Assembly (NCBI GenBank): GCA_029256185.1
Contig: JAQSYI010000057.1
Coordinates: forward strand, 1-64,000
Direction of reading: 5' to 3'
DNA from: Paenibacillaceae bacterium
GTDB taxonomy: Bacteria > Bacillota > Bacilli > Paenibacillales > NBRC-103111
Length of the DNA: 64,000 nt
Shown here: positions 39,182 to 48,785 of the stretch, one piece after another
Numbering within the stretch: position 1 is the stretch's first letter
Layout: each line of letters opens with the position of its first letter
Position numbers and translations under genes: made by a program
Notes under the pieces: generated by a model
Told to the model about the DNA's origin: nothing
The model's database searches: none
The model's input: the letters and a program-made list of their open reading frames with translations, nothing else

Positions 39182-39246
39182 TTGTAAGCGCTGCAATGAA
39201 GGAGTCATATGTCTGTAAATCAGATGTCTTTTATCCTCAAATCAGG
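39182..39246 (-). promoter_or_regulatory. Copy B of the conserved ~65-bp promoter element (see 20910-20980)
   Basis: attgtaagcgctgcaatgaaggagtcatatgtctgtaaatcagatgtcttttatcctcaaatcag upstream of the ABC importer operon. Confidence 0.75.
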
Positions 39247-39279
39247 TTACCCCTTAATCAGACCTAAGCAGCACCCAAA

Positions 39280-41103
39280 TCAGTTCCTGTCCAGCTTGAC
39301 CTTCACCGTTATGCAGGTTCTTATATGGGGCTCACTATCCACCAGCAGCCCGCAGCTTTTTCCGTAATACAGCTTGATTCGTCCATTGATATTCGCCAGG
39401 CCAATCCGGGACCGCTGCCGGCCGGCTGCATCCCTTGCCCAACTGGTTTGAAATGTGTCATTTAGTTCCTGGACTTGCTCCTTATCCATTCCCGAGCCTG
39501 TATCTGAAACGGCAAAATAGGCAAATTCCCCATCCCGCCAACCGCTAATGGCTATCTGAAGCTCGTCATCCGTCACCTCTAGGCCATGGCGCACACAATT
39601 TTCGACCAGCGGCTGAAGAGACATTTTGATCATCGTACAGCTATTCAAGCTTTCATCTACATTGATGGACAGCTGGAGCCTGCCTTCGTAGCGGATAGAA
39701 ATAATCCGGTAATAATCCGTTACACATTCCAGTTCGGCCTGCACTGTGGTAGTAATCCCGCCATTGATGCTGTATCGAAAAATATTGGCCATGCTCCCCA
39801 CAATGACGACAATTTCCTTCGCCTTGTATACGGTGGCAATGCTGCGAATGCACTCCAGCGTATTGTACAGAAAGTGAGGATTAATCTGGCTTTGCAGCGC
39901 CAATATTTCCGATTCCTTCTGCATCAGCTCCAGCTTGTGCAGCTGCTCCTGCATATCAAATATATGCTGTGTCATCCAGTCTGACTTATTCAGCATATCA
40001 TTGATGTTTCCGGCAATCGTACCGAACTCATTCTTGTACCTGACCTTGAGTCGGGCTTCCCGGTTACCTTCCCCGATTTCCTTCAAGGTGGCCAGAATCG
40101 AGGTAAGGGGGCGATTGATCCCCTGAATCATCCCCAGACCCAGCAGAAAGAGTACTGCAATACTGACCGCTGTCAATCCAATCCCTTGGTAGAACAAGCG
40201 TGCAATGTCGGCGTACACCTCATGGACCGGCGTAATATTGATGGACTTCCAGCCTGATTGGGGGTTGGTTTTGATTAATACATAAGAACTCTGTCCAAGA
40301 AAGTCATATGTCCCTACAGTGTTGCTCAGCCCGTGGGCTTCAACCTGTCCCATCAGGCGGGCGATGGGTTCAACCACAGCTTGCGTATCTCTCCCGGAAT
40401 TAAGGGCAATAATCCGGTTGTTCCCGTCGGTAATCGCCACCAATGAATGGACTGTCGCCGCAGTGCCTGTCACTACCTCACTCAGCCACTTCTGCCTGCT
40501 CCACAGGATGCAATAGCCCGTCCTCTGGTTGCGCTCCTCATATAGCCCGGTTGTATGACGGATGGGCACCACATAGGCAAAATGCCGGTACAAGGAGGAA
40601 TCATCGGCGCTATAACTGATCCAGACCGGGGCCAGCTCCGGGTTGTCGCTCTCGAAGTCAATCTGCCGGCTGATGACCTGATAGATGGAGTAGGTGAAGA
40701 TGTTCTTGTAGGTCAACAGTGACCTGGTTCGGTCTACCAGAGCGATATCCAGAATAATGTCGCTGGAACCGGTAATTCCGCCGAAGAAATTGGATATGTT
40801 CTTCGCCAGCACGGACCGTTCGGTTATGCTCTCGGACAGGGAATCGTTCTGCAGCTGCAAATATTCCTGCACGTAGGGGTTATTGGCGATAGATTGGCCG
40901 GTTTTTTCAATCTGCTCCGACGTCTGGCTCAGAACCATATCCGTGCGGTTAATATTGGCATAAATTTCCGCCGTGTTCTCATTGCGCTGGCGGATATAAA
41001 TATTGGCATAGAAGAACAATTGCAGCAGCAAAATCATGAATGAGGCTGTGCAGAACATCAGAATCAACTGTCGGCGCAGACTTAAGGAGCGCAGTCGCTT
41101 CAC
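39280..41103 (-). CDS. Sensor histidine kinase, LytS/YesM type (HisKA_7TM-independent, HPK7-like)
   Basis: TM-extracellular-TM-HAMP; ALQSQINPHFLYNTLECIRSIA; LQPLVENCVRHG; DTGSGM. Confidence 0.93.
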   Translation of the reverse strand: MKRLRSLSLRRQLILMFCTASFMILLLQLFFYANIYIRQRNENTAEIYANINRTDMVLSQTSEQIEKTGQSIANNPYVQEYLQLQNDSLSESITERSVLAKNISNFFGGITGSSDIILDIALVDRTRSLLTYKNIFTYSIYQVISRQIDFESDNPELAPVWISYSADDSSLYRHFAYVVPIRHTTGLYEERNQRTGYCILWSRQKWLSEVVTGTAATVHSLVAITDGNNRIIALNSGRDTQAVVEPIARLMGQVEAHGLSNTVGTYDFLGQSSYVLIKTNPQSGWKSINITPVHEVYADIARLFYQGIGLTAVSIAVLFLLGLGMIQGINRPLTSILATLKEIGEGNREARLKVRYKNEFGTIAGNINDMLNKSDWMTQHIFDMQEQLHKLELMQKESEILALQSQINPHFLYNTLECIRSIATVYKAKEIVVIVGSMANIFRYSINGGITTTVQAELECVTDYYRIISIRYEGRLQLSINVDESLNSCTMIKMSLQPLVENCVRHGLEVTDDELQIAISGWRDGEFAYFAVSDTGSGMDKEQVQELNDTFQTSWARDAAGRQRSRIGLANINGRIKLYYGKSCGLLVDSEPHIRTCITVKVKLDRN

Positions 41104-41107
41104 AACA

Positions 41108-41863
41108 TCACTCTCCCTTCCGCAGTCCGGCCGGTGTGACGCCTGTTATCTTCTTGAAGATTCTGTTGAAGTAAAAGTAGTCCGTATAGCCCACCTTCTC
41201 GGCTACCTCGGCAACAGGCAGCGACGTCTTGACAAGCAATTCCTTCGCTTTGTTGATGCGAATGGAATTCACGTATTCCGAATAGGTCATTCCCGTATGC
41301 TTCTTGAAGAGGGCACTGGCATAATTCTTGTTAAAAAAGAACTTCTGGGACAAGTCCTTCAGCTGAATCTGTTCCTGATAATGCTCATTCAGGTAGAGAA
41401 GCATCCTCCCGAAGCCGGTGGAATCGCTGTCATCTTCTTGCTCGCTTATGACAGCTTCCGGAGGGTTGCCTTTCATCGCAGCATGCTTCTCGTCCAGCCG
41501 TTTTTTGAGCCGCGGCAGCAAGGATTGGGAGGTTTCCTCACTCAAGGGCTTCAGGCAGTAATCGAAGGCGCCTGCCCGAATTGCTTGCTGGGCATACTCG
41601 AACTGGCCGAAGCCGCTGATGATGACAATCTCCGTATCCAGACCATTCTGCCGCAAGACTTCCATCAATTGAATACCGCTGACCCCCGGCATTTGAATGT
41701 CGGTAAATACCGCATCGGGACGTGTGGCCAGAATCTCGTCCAGAGCCATGGCCGATCTGGAATAGGCTCCGATTACCTGGAACCCCCATTCCGACCAAGC
41801 AAAGGTTTGGGCAATCCCCTTCAATATCCATGGCTCATCATCCACCAGAACCACACTGTACAT
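41108..41863 (-). CDS. Response regulator with AraC-type DNA-binding domain (YesN type)
   Basis: VVLVDDEPWILKGI...AVFTDIQMPGVSGIQLMEVL...VGYTDYFYFNRIFKKITGVTPAGLRK. Confidence 0.95.
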   Translation of the reverse strand: MYSVVLVDDEPWILKGIAQTFAWSEWGFQVIGAYSRSAMALDEILATRPDAVFTDIQMPGVSGIQLMEVLRQNGLDTEIVIISGFGQFEYAQQAIRAGAFDYCLKPLSEETSQSLLPRLKKRLDEKHAAMKGNPPEAVISEQEDDSDSTGFGRMLLYLNEHYQEQIQLKDLSQKFFFNKNYASALFKKHTGMTYSEYVNSIRINKAKELLVKTSLPVAEVAEKVGYTDYFYFNRIFKKITGVTPAGLRKGE

Positions 41864-42252
41864 ATTTCTCCCCCCCGTTTTCTAATTCTATCAACACCGA
41901 CAGATAAATAAAAGCGCCGATTTGCGGATTGCCCCTCGCCCCCCGCATAAGAATCGGAATACAACACAAAAAATAAAAGCGGATTCCAACAATAAATGTA
42001 GGTGTCCACAAAAGAAGCGGACTCCTTTGCCTACGTGGTTTGCTGTGGTCTTCTTTATCGCTCACGATAAATCCGGCATGCTAATCGGGATAGCCATTTT
42101 AAATAATAAGGGCACATTCAAAAGAAAAATAGACCAATTAAATGGGGGGTAGAAAGAATAGAACGGATGATTACGCATCAAACCTGAAAATTCCTGTTTT
42201 GGAAGTCGGAGAGTTTGCTGTCGTTGATTCGGGACAGATCCGCACCTCCGCA

Positions 42253-42315
42253 TAGGCGATTTCACCGATGCGGTAAGTAGCCTTGAATTTCCGGTCTTTG
42301 TTTTCCGTACGCCGC
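42253..42315 (-). pseudogene. 5' remnant of the duplicated MerR gene
   Basis: Matches the first ~18 codons of the 17647 MerR gene; start ATG has become ACG; homology then stops. Confidence 0.75.
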
Positions 42316-42816
42316 TGCCAGCCTTCGAGTGGTTTTATACAGACATCTTATCACTGGGCCGGGAAAAGCTCAAACTCCCCTGATCCCGCTCTTCAGCCGG
42401 GATAACAGGTGTGAAACTTCGTGCATATCAGCGAAATCCTGTCCATTCCCAAATCAGTCCCAATGTTCTATGATAGCTGAAGTGACTGGAATAACATTGG
42501 GATAGCTGGAGCAAGTACATAAAGGAGAGGGTCGGTTATGCGTTGGGGACAAGTAGAACTGCATAATGTGGAGGAGAGCTTGGAATTGCCGGGGAAACCG
42601 GGTGTGCTGCTGCAGCGGCTGCCCGAGTCCGTACGGGTGCAGCTTAATGAGGGAGCAAGGAACGCTACCAGACGGGCCGCCGGTGTGGAAATCCGGTTTG
42701 TTAACGAAGGAGACGGCGCGGCCGTTGTCTCGCTGGCGTCGTACCAGTTCCCGAGCAAGGTATATGTGTATGCGGGCAGCCATTACGTGGCGGAATACCA
42801 GGTGGGGGAGGAGCCT
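42254..42816 (+). repeat. Copy 2 of the diverged ~570-bp direct repeat
   Basis: Aligned by eye to 17592-18162. Confidence 0.9.
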
Positions 42817-43590
42817 GTGGAGATTGAAGCGGTTTATCCGTCGCCGGGCTTTACCCCCTGGGTGATACCTGAGCAATCCAGGGAGGGCTTCGCCCCGAAG
42901 GTATGGCGGCTTATCCCCCATGGCGGGGAGGTTCACCTGCTGGATGTCCGCGGCGACGGAATCCGGCCTCCGCATCAAGGGGAAACGCCGGAATTGACCT
43001 ATCTGGCCTATGGCACATCCATCACCTACGGCGCCAGCGCATTAACGCCGGATCTGAGCTATATCCGGCAGGCAGCAGGACGGCTGGGCTTGGACGTGCT
43101 GAATCTGGGCATGCCCGGCGCGGCGCACTGTGAAGCCGCTCTGGCGGATCATATTGCCGGACGCAAGGATTGGGATATCGCCAGCCTGTGCATGTCGATC
43201 AATATGCTGAACCAGAGCGTACCTGCGGATGAATTCCGGGAAAAAGCCTCCTATATGGCTATGACCGTTGCTTCACGCAATCCGGGTAAGCCCGTGGTGT
43301 GCATCAGCCTGTTTCCCAGCTTCGCCGATCTGGGCCATGTATGGCCTGGACGCAATCCGCAAGCTACCCCGGACGAATACCGGGAGGTGCTCCGGTCCAT
43401 CGTCGCCGGGTCCGGCTTGTCCAATCTGCACTATGTGGATGGCCGCGCGCTGCTCACCTCGTACAGCGGGCTAAGCCATGATTTGCTGCATCCCGGCAAC
43501 AACGGCATGATCGAGATCGGCGAGCGGCTGGCGGATTACATCCGGCAGCAGGGGCTGCTGGAGCAGCTGAAGGGGCAAGGGCGGGGATAA
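42538..43590 (+). CDS. SGNH/GDSL-type esterase/lipase
   Basis: LTYLAYGTSITYGASA; LNLGMPGAAHCE; DLLHPGNNGMIEIGERLADYI. Confidence 0.88.
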   Translation: MRWGQVELHNVEESLELPGKPGVLLQRLPESVRVQLNEGARNATRRAAGVEIRFVNEGDGAAVVSLASYQFPSKVYVYAGSHYVAEYQVGEEPVEIEAVYPSPGFTPWVIPEQSREGFAPKVWRLIPHGGEVHLLDVRGDGIRPPHQGETPELTYLAYGTSITYGASALTPDLSYIRQAAGRLGLDVLNLGMPGAAHCEAALADHIAGRKDWDIASLCMSINMLNQSVPADEFREKASYMAMTVASRNPGKPVVCISLFPSFADLGHVWPGRNPQATPDEYREVLRSIVAGSGLSNLHYVDGRALLTSYSGLSHDLLHPGNNGMIEIGERLADYIRQQGLLEQLKGQGRG

Positions 43591-43719
43591 CGCAGAGAGC
43601 AGCAGGTCTGCCGAACTCTTCAGAGTGTGTTCGGACACTCTCCCTTTCGCTCAGGTTGAGCCTGTTTTTCCTTTTGCAAATGCCTTCCTCGCATCGAAAG
43701 CCGGAACCTTCCGGCGCTT

Positions 43720-43750
43720 GAACAGCCGCGGCTAATCCCGCGGCTGTTTA
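43720..43750 (+). terminator. Terminator downstream of the SGNH hydrolase
   Basis: AACAGCCGCGG-ctaatc-CCGCGGCTGTT followed by TAAATT; further small hairpins at 43622-43641 and 43650-43669. Confidence 0.75.
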
Positions 43751-43809
43751 AATTGCACAAGATGAGATTCCAACAGACTGAGATGACGTTCTATGGGCAG
43801 ATCAGCCTC

Positions 43810-45246
43810 CTAATTGATAAACCCGGCTGACTTCAATATGCGTCCCAGCATCGCCGCCGCTTCGGCACGGGTGGAGCGTTCCGCGGGCTCCAAAGCATTA
43901 TTGGAGCTCCCCTCCATAATGCCGCCCGCCACCATCTGCGCCATATCCTCCCTGGCCCATACACTAATGTCATTGCTGTCGAAGAATGAATCAAGCTCCT
44001 GTTCCCTCACGGATTCCAGCCGCACGCCCGCATAAGCGGCCATTCTCGACAGGAACACCGCAAGCTCCTCTCTGCTTATGAACTCATCCGGACGGAAGCT
44101 GCCGTCGCCGTAGCCTTCTGCAAGTCCGGCCTTCTGAGCAGTTGTTACAGAAGCTGCATACCAGTCGGAGTTCATCACGTCCGTGAAGGGCGCTGCCGGT
44201 TCATACCGGACCAGACCGAGAGCGCGGACCAACAATGTTGCCAGCTCTGCACGGGTGATCAGAGCGTCGGGAGCAAATCGGTCCGTCTCTCTGCCCTCCA
44301 GCAGCAGCTTGGATGCCAGCCGCTCCACATCCTCTGCTGCCCAATGGCCATCCAGATCGGTGAATGAGCGTTCCACTGACACCGCGCCGTAGATGCTGTT
44401 GCTGTTGCGCCTGATCGTGACCCATGTCTGGCCTTCTTCGTCCGTTTCGAAGACGGAAGGAACAAATTCTATGGTGCCTTCCTGGGGATCAAAGGTAACA
44501 GCCGTTGCTCTGCCGACGTTCACCCTGTCGCTTACGGGAATGGTTCGGGCCACAAAGGTTGATCCAAAGCCGCTTATGGCTTGTTCCTTCTCACCGGACT
44601 GGAGCGCCAGTTGAAAATCGAACCAATCGCCCAGCACCGAAACTCCCCTCGCGCCGGCTGCTGCCGCTGCGTCTGCGGCCGTGGCTGCAGCTCCGGTCAG
44701 CCTGCTGAGCGAGACGGCCAGCTGCCACTCTCCGGGATCTCCTGCAATTCCTCCGGCCGTTCGTATCACATCCAACAGCGAAACGGGTATGTCATACTCG
44801 GCACCTGCTGCCCGGAAGGAGAGAATGCCCTGAGGCAGGCGAGCGGCAGCTGCCAGCAAGCTGTCTGCAGACAACAGAAAGCGCGCTGTATCTCCCTTAT
44901 CTACTCCTGATATCTGAATCACCAGCTTCTCTGTCCCGCCCGCGGCGGCCAAATCAACGGCTTGGGCAAAGCTGCCGGAGTCTGTCTGCACAGTAACAAG
45001 AGGAGCTCCCGTCTTACCAATGCCCCGGGATATCCGAAGTGCCTCCTGTTTCAGAAGAAACTCTGCCGCTACAGGCGAATCCGGTCCTGAGGCAGGGGGT
45101 GCAACGTTAATTTCAGCCGCCCTGGCAGGCTGCTCGACCTGCTCTGGTTCTTGCTCTGGTTCTTGCTCTGGTTCTTGCTCTGGTTCTTGCTCTGGTTCTT
45201 GCTCTGGTTCTTGCTCTGGTTCTTGCTCTGGTTCTTGCGGCGGCAT
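43810..45246 (-). CDS. C-terminal part (EPEQ-repeat linker, spacer, three SLH domains) of a surface protein, split from the 45113-48706 ORF by a frameshift
   Basis: MPPQ(EPEQ)x8VEQ; DLDGHWAAEDVERLASKLLLEGRETDRFAPDALITRAELATLLVRALGL and two further SLH repeats. Confidence 0.85.
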   Translation of the reverse strand: MPPQEPEQEPEQEPEQEPEQEPEQEPEQEPEQEPEQVEQPARAAEINVAPPASGPDSPVAAEFLLKQEALRISRGIGKTGAPLVTVQTDSGSFAQAVDLAAAGGTEKLVIQISGVDKGDTARFLLSADSLLAAAARLPQGILSFRAAGAEYDIPVSLLDVIRTAGGIAGDPGEWQLAVSLSRLTGAAATAADAAAAAGARGVSVLGDWFDFQLALQSGEKEQAISGFGSTFVARTIPVSDRVNVGRATAVTFDPQEGTIEFVPSVFETDEEGQTWVTIRRNSNSIYGAVSVERSFTDLDGHWAAEDVERLASKLLLEGRETDRFAPDALITRAELATLLVRALGLVRYEPAAPFTDVMNSDWYAASVTTAQKAGLAEGYGDGSFRPDEFISREELAVFLSRMAAYAGVRLESVREQELDSFFDSNDISVWAREDMAQMVAGGIMEGSSNNALEPAERSTRAEAAAMLGRILKSAGFIN

Positions 45247-48200
45247 CCGCTTCCCGGAGGGTCAGCCCCGCTTTATCGCGGATGACAACCGCCTTGTTCA
45301 CGGAGTCCCGCAGCACCTCCACAGCCGCCGTAGGATAACGACTCGGCCCCTCTCCCGCAGTTGCTTGCTGAAGAAGCTGCTCCGTCTCTTCCACCATCGG
45401 CCAAAGCTTGGCCGTCAGCCGGTCCTGGAGCTGCTTCAGATACAGACTGTCGGGCGTCACTGGTCCCCGGGGAGATTCAAAATAGGCATTGCCGATAAAA
45501 GGCGAGCCCTCATAATAGAACGTTTCCCCCGAGCGGTCCTTGATCCAGTCCATGTTGGATTCGATCAACTGCGGGAAGTAAGACGGATCGATAGCATATC
45601 CGGTAATCCCCATGGCATAATTGTTGGCGGTGGGCGGGCTCATGAGCAGGACCATGGGAGCCTTGGAATTCCAGAAGACCATCTGCGCACCCGCCCAGCC
45701 ATGCCCGGAGCCCGAATCTCCCCGGTTGACCGCCGTCAGAAAGCTATTGGGACCCTCCAGAGAGATATTGTCGAAAAGCGCTCCCACGGACCAACGGTGG
45801 TGCGGCTCGCTCGCCGACCATGCCCCTTCTCCCACGCCATACAGGAACACATTGGGTCCCGGCACCCGTGAGCTGAGGGAGAAGTCATGCCGGGCATTGC
45901 GGGAATACACCCGCTGAACCAGACTAAGCTGTCCTTCAATATAGAAGGAATACCTCCGTCCCCCGGTGATAGTAGAAATCCCGTCCAGGTATTCCGAGTC
46001 CTGTACCGTTACATATTTGGCGCCTCTCTTGATGTAGACAGTGTTATATCCAAAGTAACGTGAAGTGACATTGCGCACCCAGGCGTGCTCCGCCTTGTCG
46101 ATCCCGATGGCCGTCCAGCCATGCTCCTCGTCCTGATCCCCCAAGGCAGGATTATAATAAGACTCCATCCGCAGAGACTCTATGCCTACCTGCCGGATTC
46201 TGCCGGGGAATTGATACTTGTAGACCGCACCGCCTCCGTATTGCTCCTCCATTGCGTTCACTACGGGGACATCCACTGTAATCCGATTGCCTTTAATCTC
46301 TGTAACCACACGCTCAAATTCAAGGTCGAATGTGCCGGGCTGCCACTGGGTGACCGCCGTGCTGCGGGTGGGAATGCGGTCCATGCCCAGATCATGAATC
46401 CATTTCTCCGTAGAAGGGCGGTAAATGACAATTGAATCCCCGACCGCATAAGAAGACGCATCGGCAACCGAGAAGGACCGGGTTCCCACAGGCACATAGG
46501 CATCGGTTATGGCCGTCCGCGTACCCGGCTGCTCCGTCCGGCTGCCTGCTCCCTCCACCAGAATAAGATCGTATTGCCTGGCGGCTGTGGCGTGCAGCAC
46601 CGTGCCGTCCTCGCCTTGTCCCTCACCCCGCAGCACTACACCATCCGTCCGAATATACAGGGTATCCGCCAGCCGGTACTGTCCCTTCTTCAGCAGAACC
46701 GCGCCCCGGAACCCGTCAGCATCTGCCGGCAGCAGAGACACCTCGTTAATCGCCGCCTGAATGCGCGCCGTGTCATCTCCTGCCGCCATTGCTTCCAGGG
46801 TCAGCTTAACCGGCACGTCGGGAATTTGCTCATCGCCGCCCTTATAGCCCACATTGGAAAAATCAGGGATGCTATTTCCCTGCCCATCCTCCGCATACAC
46901 CAGTCTCCCGTCCTCACCGGGATAGACCAGGGAGCTGTGCGCAGGAGCCTCCAGCTCAGCAGCCGGCCCCTGGACGTACAGCTGTACGGCAACAGACCGG
47001 ACAACGTCCGCACTGTCTGTTCCTGTCACAATAAAATTATCCATACCGGAATAGTCTTGATTCGGATTATAAGTAAAGGTTCCGTCTTCATTCACTACAG
47101 CCGCTCCGTTGGAGGGAGGAGCAGCAAGTCTGTACACAACATCCGACGCTTCAACAGGATAGGAATCCTTGACCTTCACGGTTCCGCTGCGGGATGTATT
47201 GCTGTACGCCACCAGATAATAAGCTTCTTTTAGCGACCGCACCGTAATAGAAGGATTGCCGGCGGTCCAGTTTCCGGTCTTATTCTGCGCCTGCACACTG
47301 AAGCTGTAAGGCGTATTGCTCACAAGATCCGTTATGGCATATGCCAGCTGTCCCGACGGCACCACCGCAAGCTCCTTCAGATCCCGGAAAATCTTGTACC
47401 CCTCAATTCCTTCCCCCTCCGGATCAAGCGCGGGCTGCCATTGCAACATCAATCCTGTCTGGGTAATATCCACGGCTCTCAGGTTTTCCCCGCTGCCCCA
47501 TTGGGGAACAATGCTCTTCTTGTATATTTCCAGCTCGGCGATATGAGGACCTCCTCCGGTGGTAGTGAGAATATGCAACCGGACATAACGGGCGGCAAGA
47601 GCCTGGTCTAAGGAATGAACCCTTCCTGCCCCAATGCCGTATCCCGAGGCAATATCGGTCCAATTGGCCAGGTCATCGGAGACCTGCACCTTGTACTCCA
47701 GGACGCGGTACCCGTCAGTGAGCTTGAATTCCCGGATCACGATCTTGTCAAGGACTTCAGATTCGGCAAATTCGGCCTGAAGCCAGCTATCCATGCCTGG
47801 TCCGGCCCAACGGGAGCTGATGCTTCCGTCCCTGGCCAGTTCCGGCTGGTACGTACCCGCATAGCCGCTCGCGCTCATTACCGCATTTTGACGCGCCACA
47901 TTCAATTCATTGCCCGCGATCAGAGGCTGTGCCGGCAGCAGGGTAACCGGTGCGGAGGGCAGACTGTCCCCTGCGCCGTTGACAGCCGCAATCCGATACG
48001 TATAGCTCACTCCATCTTCTGCCGACCAATCAAGATAATGGGTGGTTGCCGAAGTTCCGATTGTCTCGTAGACGCTGCAACCCACCGTATTGCACCGGTC
48101 AACCTTATAATGCAGGGCATCCGGCACCTCCTGCCAGGACAGATGGGCCATACCGCTTGCCGCCTCACCCGTTACCCAGGCAGGAGCTTCCGGCAGAGGC

Positions 48201-48706
48201 TGCTGCTCCTCCAGCCTGTCATAAATCTCAAATTCCGCAATGTGAGGACCATTGACCGCTGATACAACCAACAGACGGACGTAACGGACCGAATAACCCG
48301 GATCAAAAAGATAGGTCTTTTCGTTGCCGATCCCTGTATCCGCCGTAATATCGGTCCATTCCAAGCCGTCGCCGGAAATTTGAAGCTTGAAATTTTCCAT
48401 CCGGTAAGCGCCGCTAACCTTGTATTCCTTCAGCACAATTTTGTGAAAACGCTGGCTTTGTCCAAAATCCGCCTGGAGCCAGCTGCCCATGCCATTGCCT
48501 GAGGCGCCCCACCGGGTTGACGGATTCCCGTCATTGGCCAAGGACGGGGCATAAGAGCCCCCATATCCGCTGGAAGTCATGATTGCCTTTAGTGCCGCAT
48601 TCGTCTCCGCCCCGGCGGCTGTTGTCCGGTTAGGCAAATTGAAGGCGGACAGCAGCAGGGTCAGGCAGAGCATGCAGAGAAGGACGGAGCGAGCAGATTT
48701 CATCAA
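45113..48706 (-). CDS. N-terminal part of a secreted surface protein: signal peptide, two discoidin-like domains, Fn3 segments, cadherin-like segment, pectate-lyase-type beta-helix
   Basis: SLANDGNPSTRWGASGNGMGSWLQADFGQS and ARDGSISSRWAGPGMDSWLQAEFAES (F5/8C); DDTARIQAAINEV...GAVLLKKGQYRLADTLYIRTDGVVLRGEG (pectate-lyase-3 type start). Confidence 0.85.
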   Translation of the reverse strand: MMKSARSVLLCMLCLTLLLSAFNLPNRTTAAGAETNAALKAIMTSSGYGGSYAPSLANDGNPSTRWGASGNGMGSWLQADFGQSQRFHKIVLKEYKVSGAYRMENFKLQISGDGLEWTDITADTGIGNEKTYLFDPGYSVRYVRLLVVSAVNGPHIAEFEIYDRLEEQQPLPEAPAWVTGEAASGMAHLSWQEVPDALHYKVDRCNTVGCSVYETIGTSATTHYLDWSAEDGVSYTYRIAAVNGAGDSLPSAPVTLLPAQPLIAGNELNVARQNAVMSASGYAGTYQPELARDGSISSRWAGPGMDSWLQAEFAESEVLDKIVIREFKLTDGYRVLEYKVQVSDDLANWTDIASGYGIGAGRVHSLDQALAARYVRLHILTTTGGGPHIAELEIYKKSIVPQWGSGENLRAVDITQTGLMLQWQPALDPEGEGIEGYKIFRDLKELAVVPSGQLAYAITDLVSNTPYSFSVQAQNKTGNWTAGNPSITVRSLKEAYYLVAYSNTSRSGTVKVKDSYPVEASDVVYRLAAPPSNGAAVVNEDGTFTYNPNQDYSGMDNFIVTGTDSADVVRSVAVQLYVQGPAAELEAPAHSSLVYPGEDGRLVYAEDGQGNSIPDFSNVGYKGGDEQIPDVPVKLTLEAMAAGDDTARIQAAINEVSLLPADADGFRGAVLLKKGQYRLADTLYIRTDGVVLRGEGQGEDGTVLHATAARQYDLILVEGAGSRTEQPGTRTAITDAYVPVGTRSFSVADASSYAVGDSIVIYRPSTEKWIHDLGMDRIPTRSTAVTQWQPGTFDLEFERVVTEIKGNRITVDVPVVNAMEEQYGGGAVYKYQFPGRIRQVGIESLRMESYYNPALGDQDEEHGWTAIGIDKAEHAWVRNVTSRYFGYNTVYIKRGAKYVTVQDSEYLDGISTITGGRRYSFYIEGQLSLVQRVYSRNARHDFSLSSRVPGPNVFLYGVGEGAWSASEPHHRWSVGALFDNISLEGPNSFLTAVNRGDSGSGHGWAGAQMVFWNSKAPMVLLMSPPTANNYAMGITGYAIDPSYFPQLIESNMDWIKDRSGETFYYEGSPFIGNAYFESPRGPVTPDSLYLKQLQDRLTAKLWPMVEETEQLLQQATAGEGPSRYPTAAVEVLRDSVNKAVVIRDKAGLTLREADAAARTRARTRARTRARTRARTRARTRARTRARTRAGRAACQGG
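45143..45238. repeat. 8 x 12-bp perfect tandem repeat (TCTGGTTCTTGC) encoding EPEQ on the minus strand
   Basis: Counted in the sequence; matches 8 EPEQ repeats in the translation. Confidence 0.97.
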
Positions 48707-48785
48707 AAATTCCCCATTTCTCGATATTATTTCCTTATATTAATTAAAATTCGCAAATTGCCGGCCATGCCTTAAGGCTGGTTAT

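Noticed and set aside
42160-42252. Short open segment ending IPVLEVGEFAVVDSGQIRTSA* just before the right repeat copy
   Set aside because: May be a gene fragment cut by the junction, but no family could be recognised, so not listed as a feature.
45143-45238. Possible CRISPR-like array
   Set aside because: Contiguous 12-bp repeats without spacers; coding microsatellite.
45020-45871. Plus-strand ORF with CSGSCSGS repeats
   Set aside because: Product of reading the EPEQ-coding 12-bp repeat on the wrong strand.
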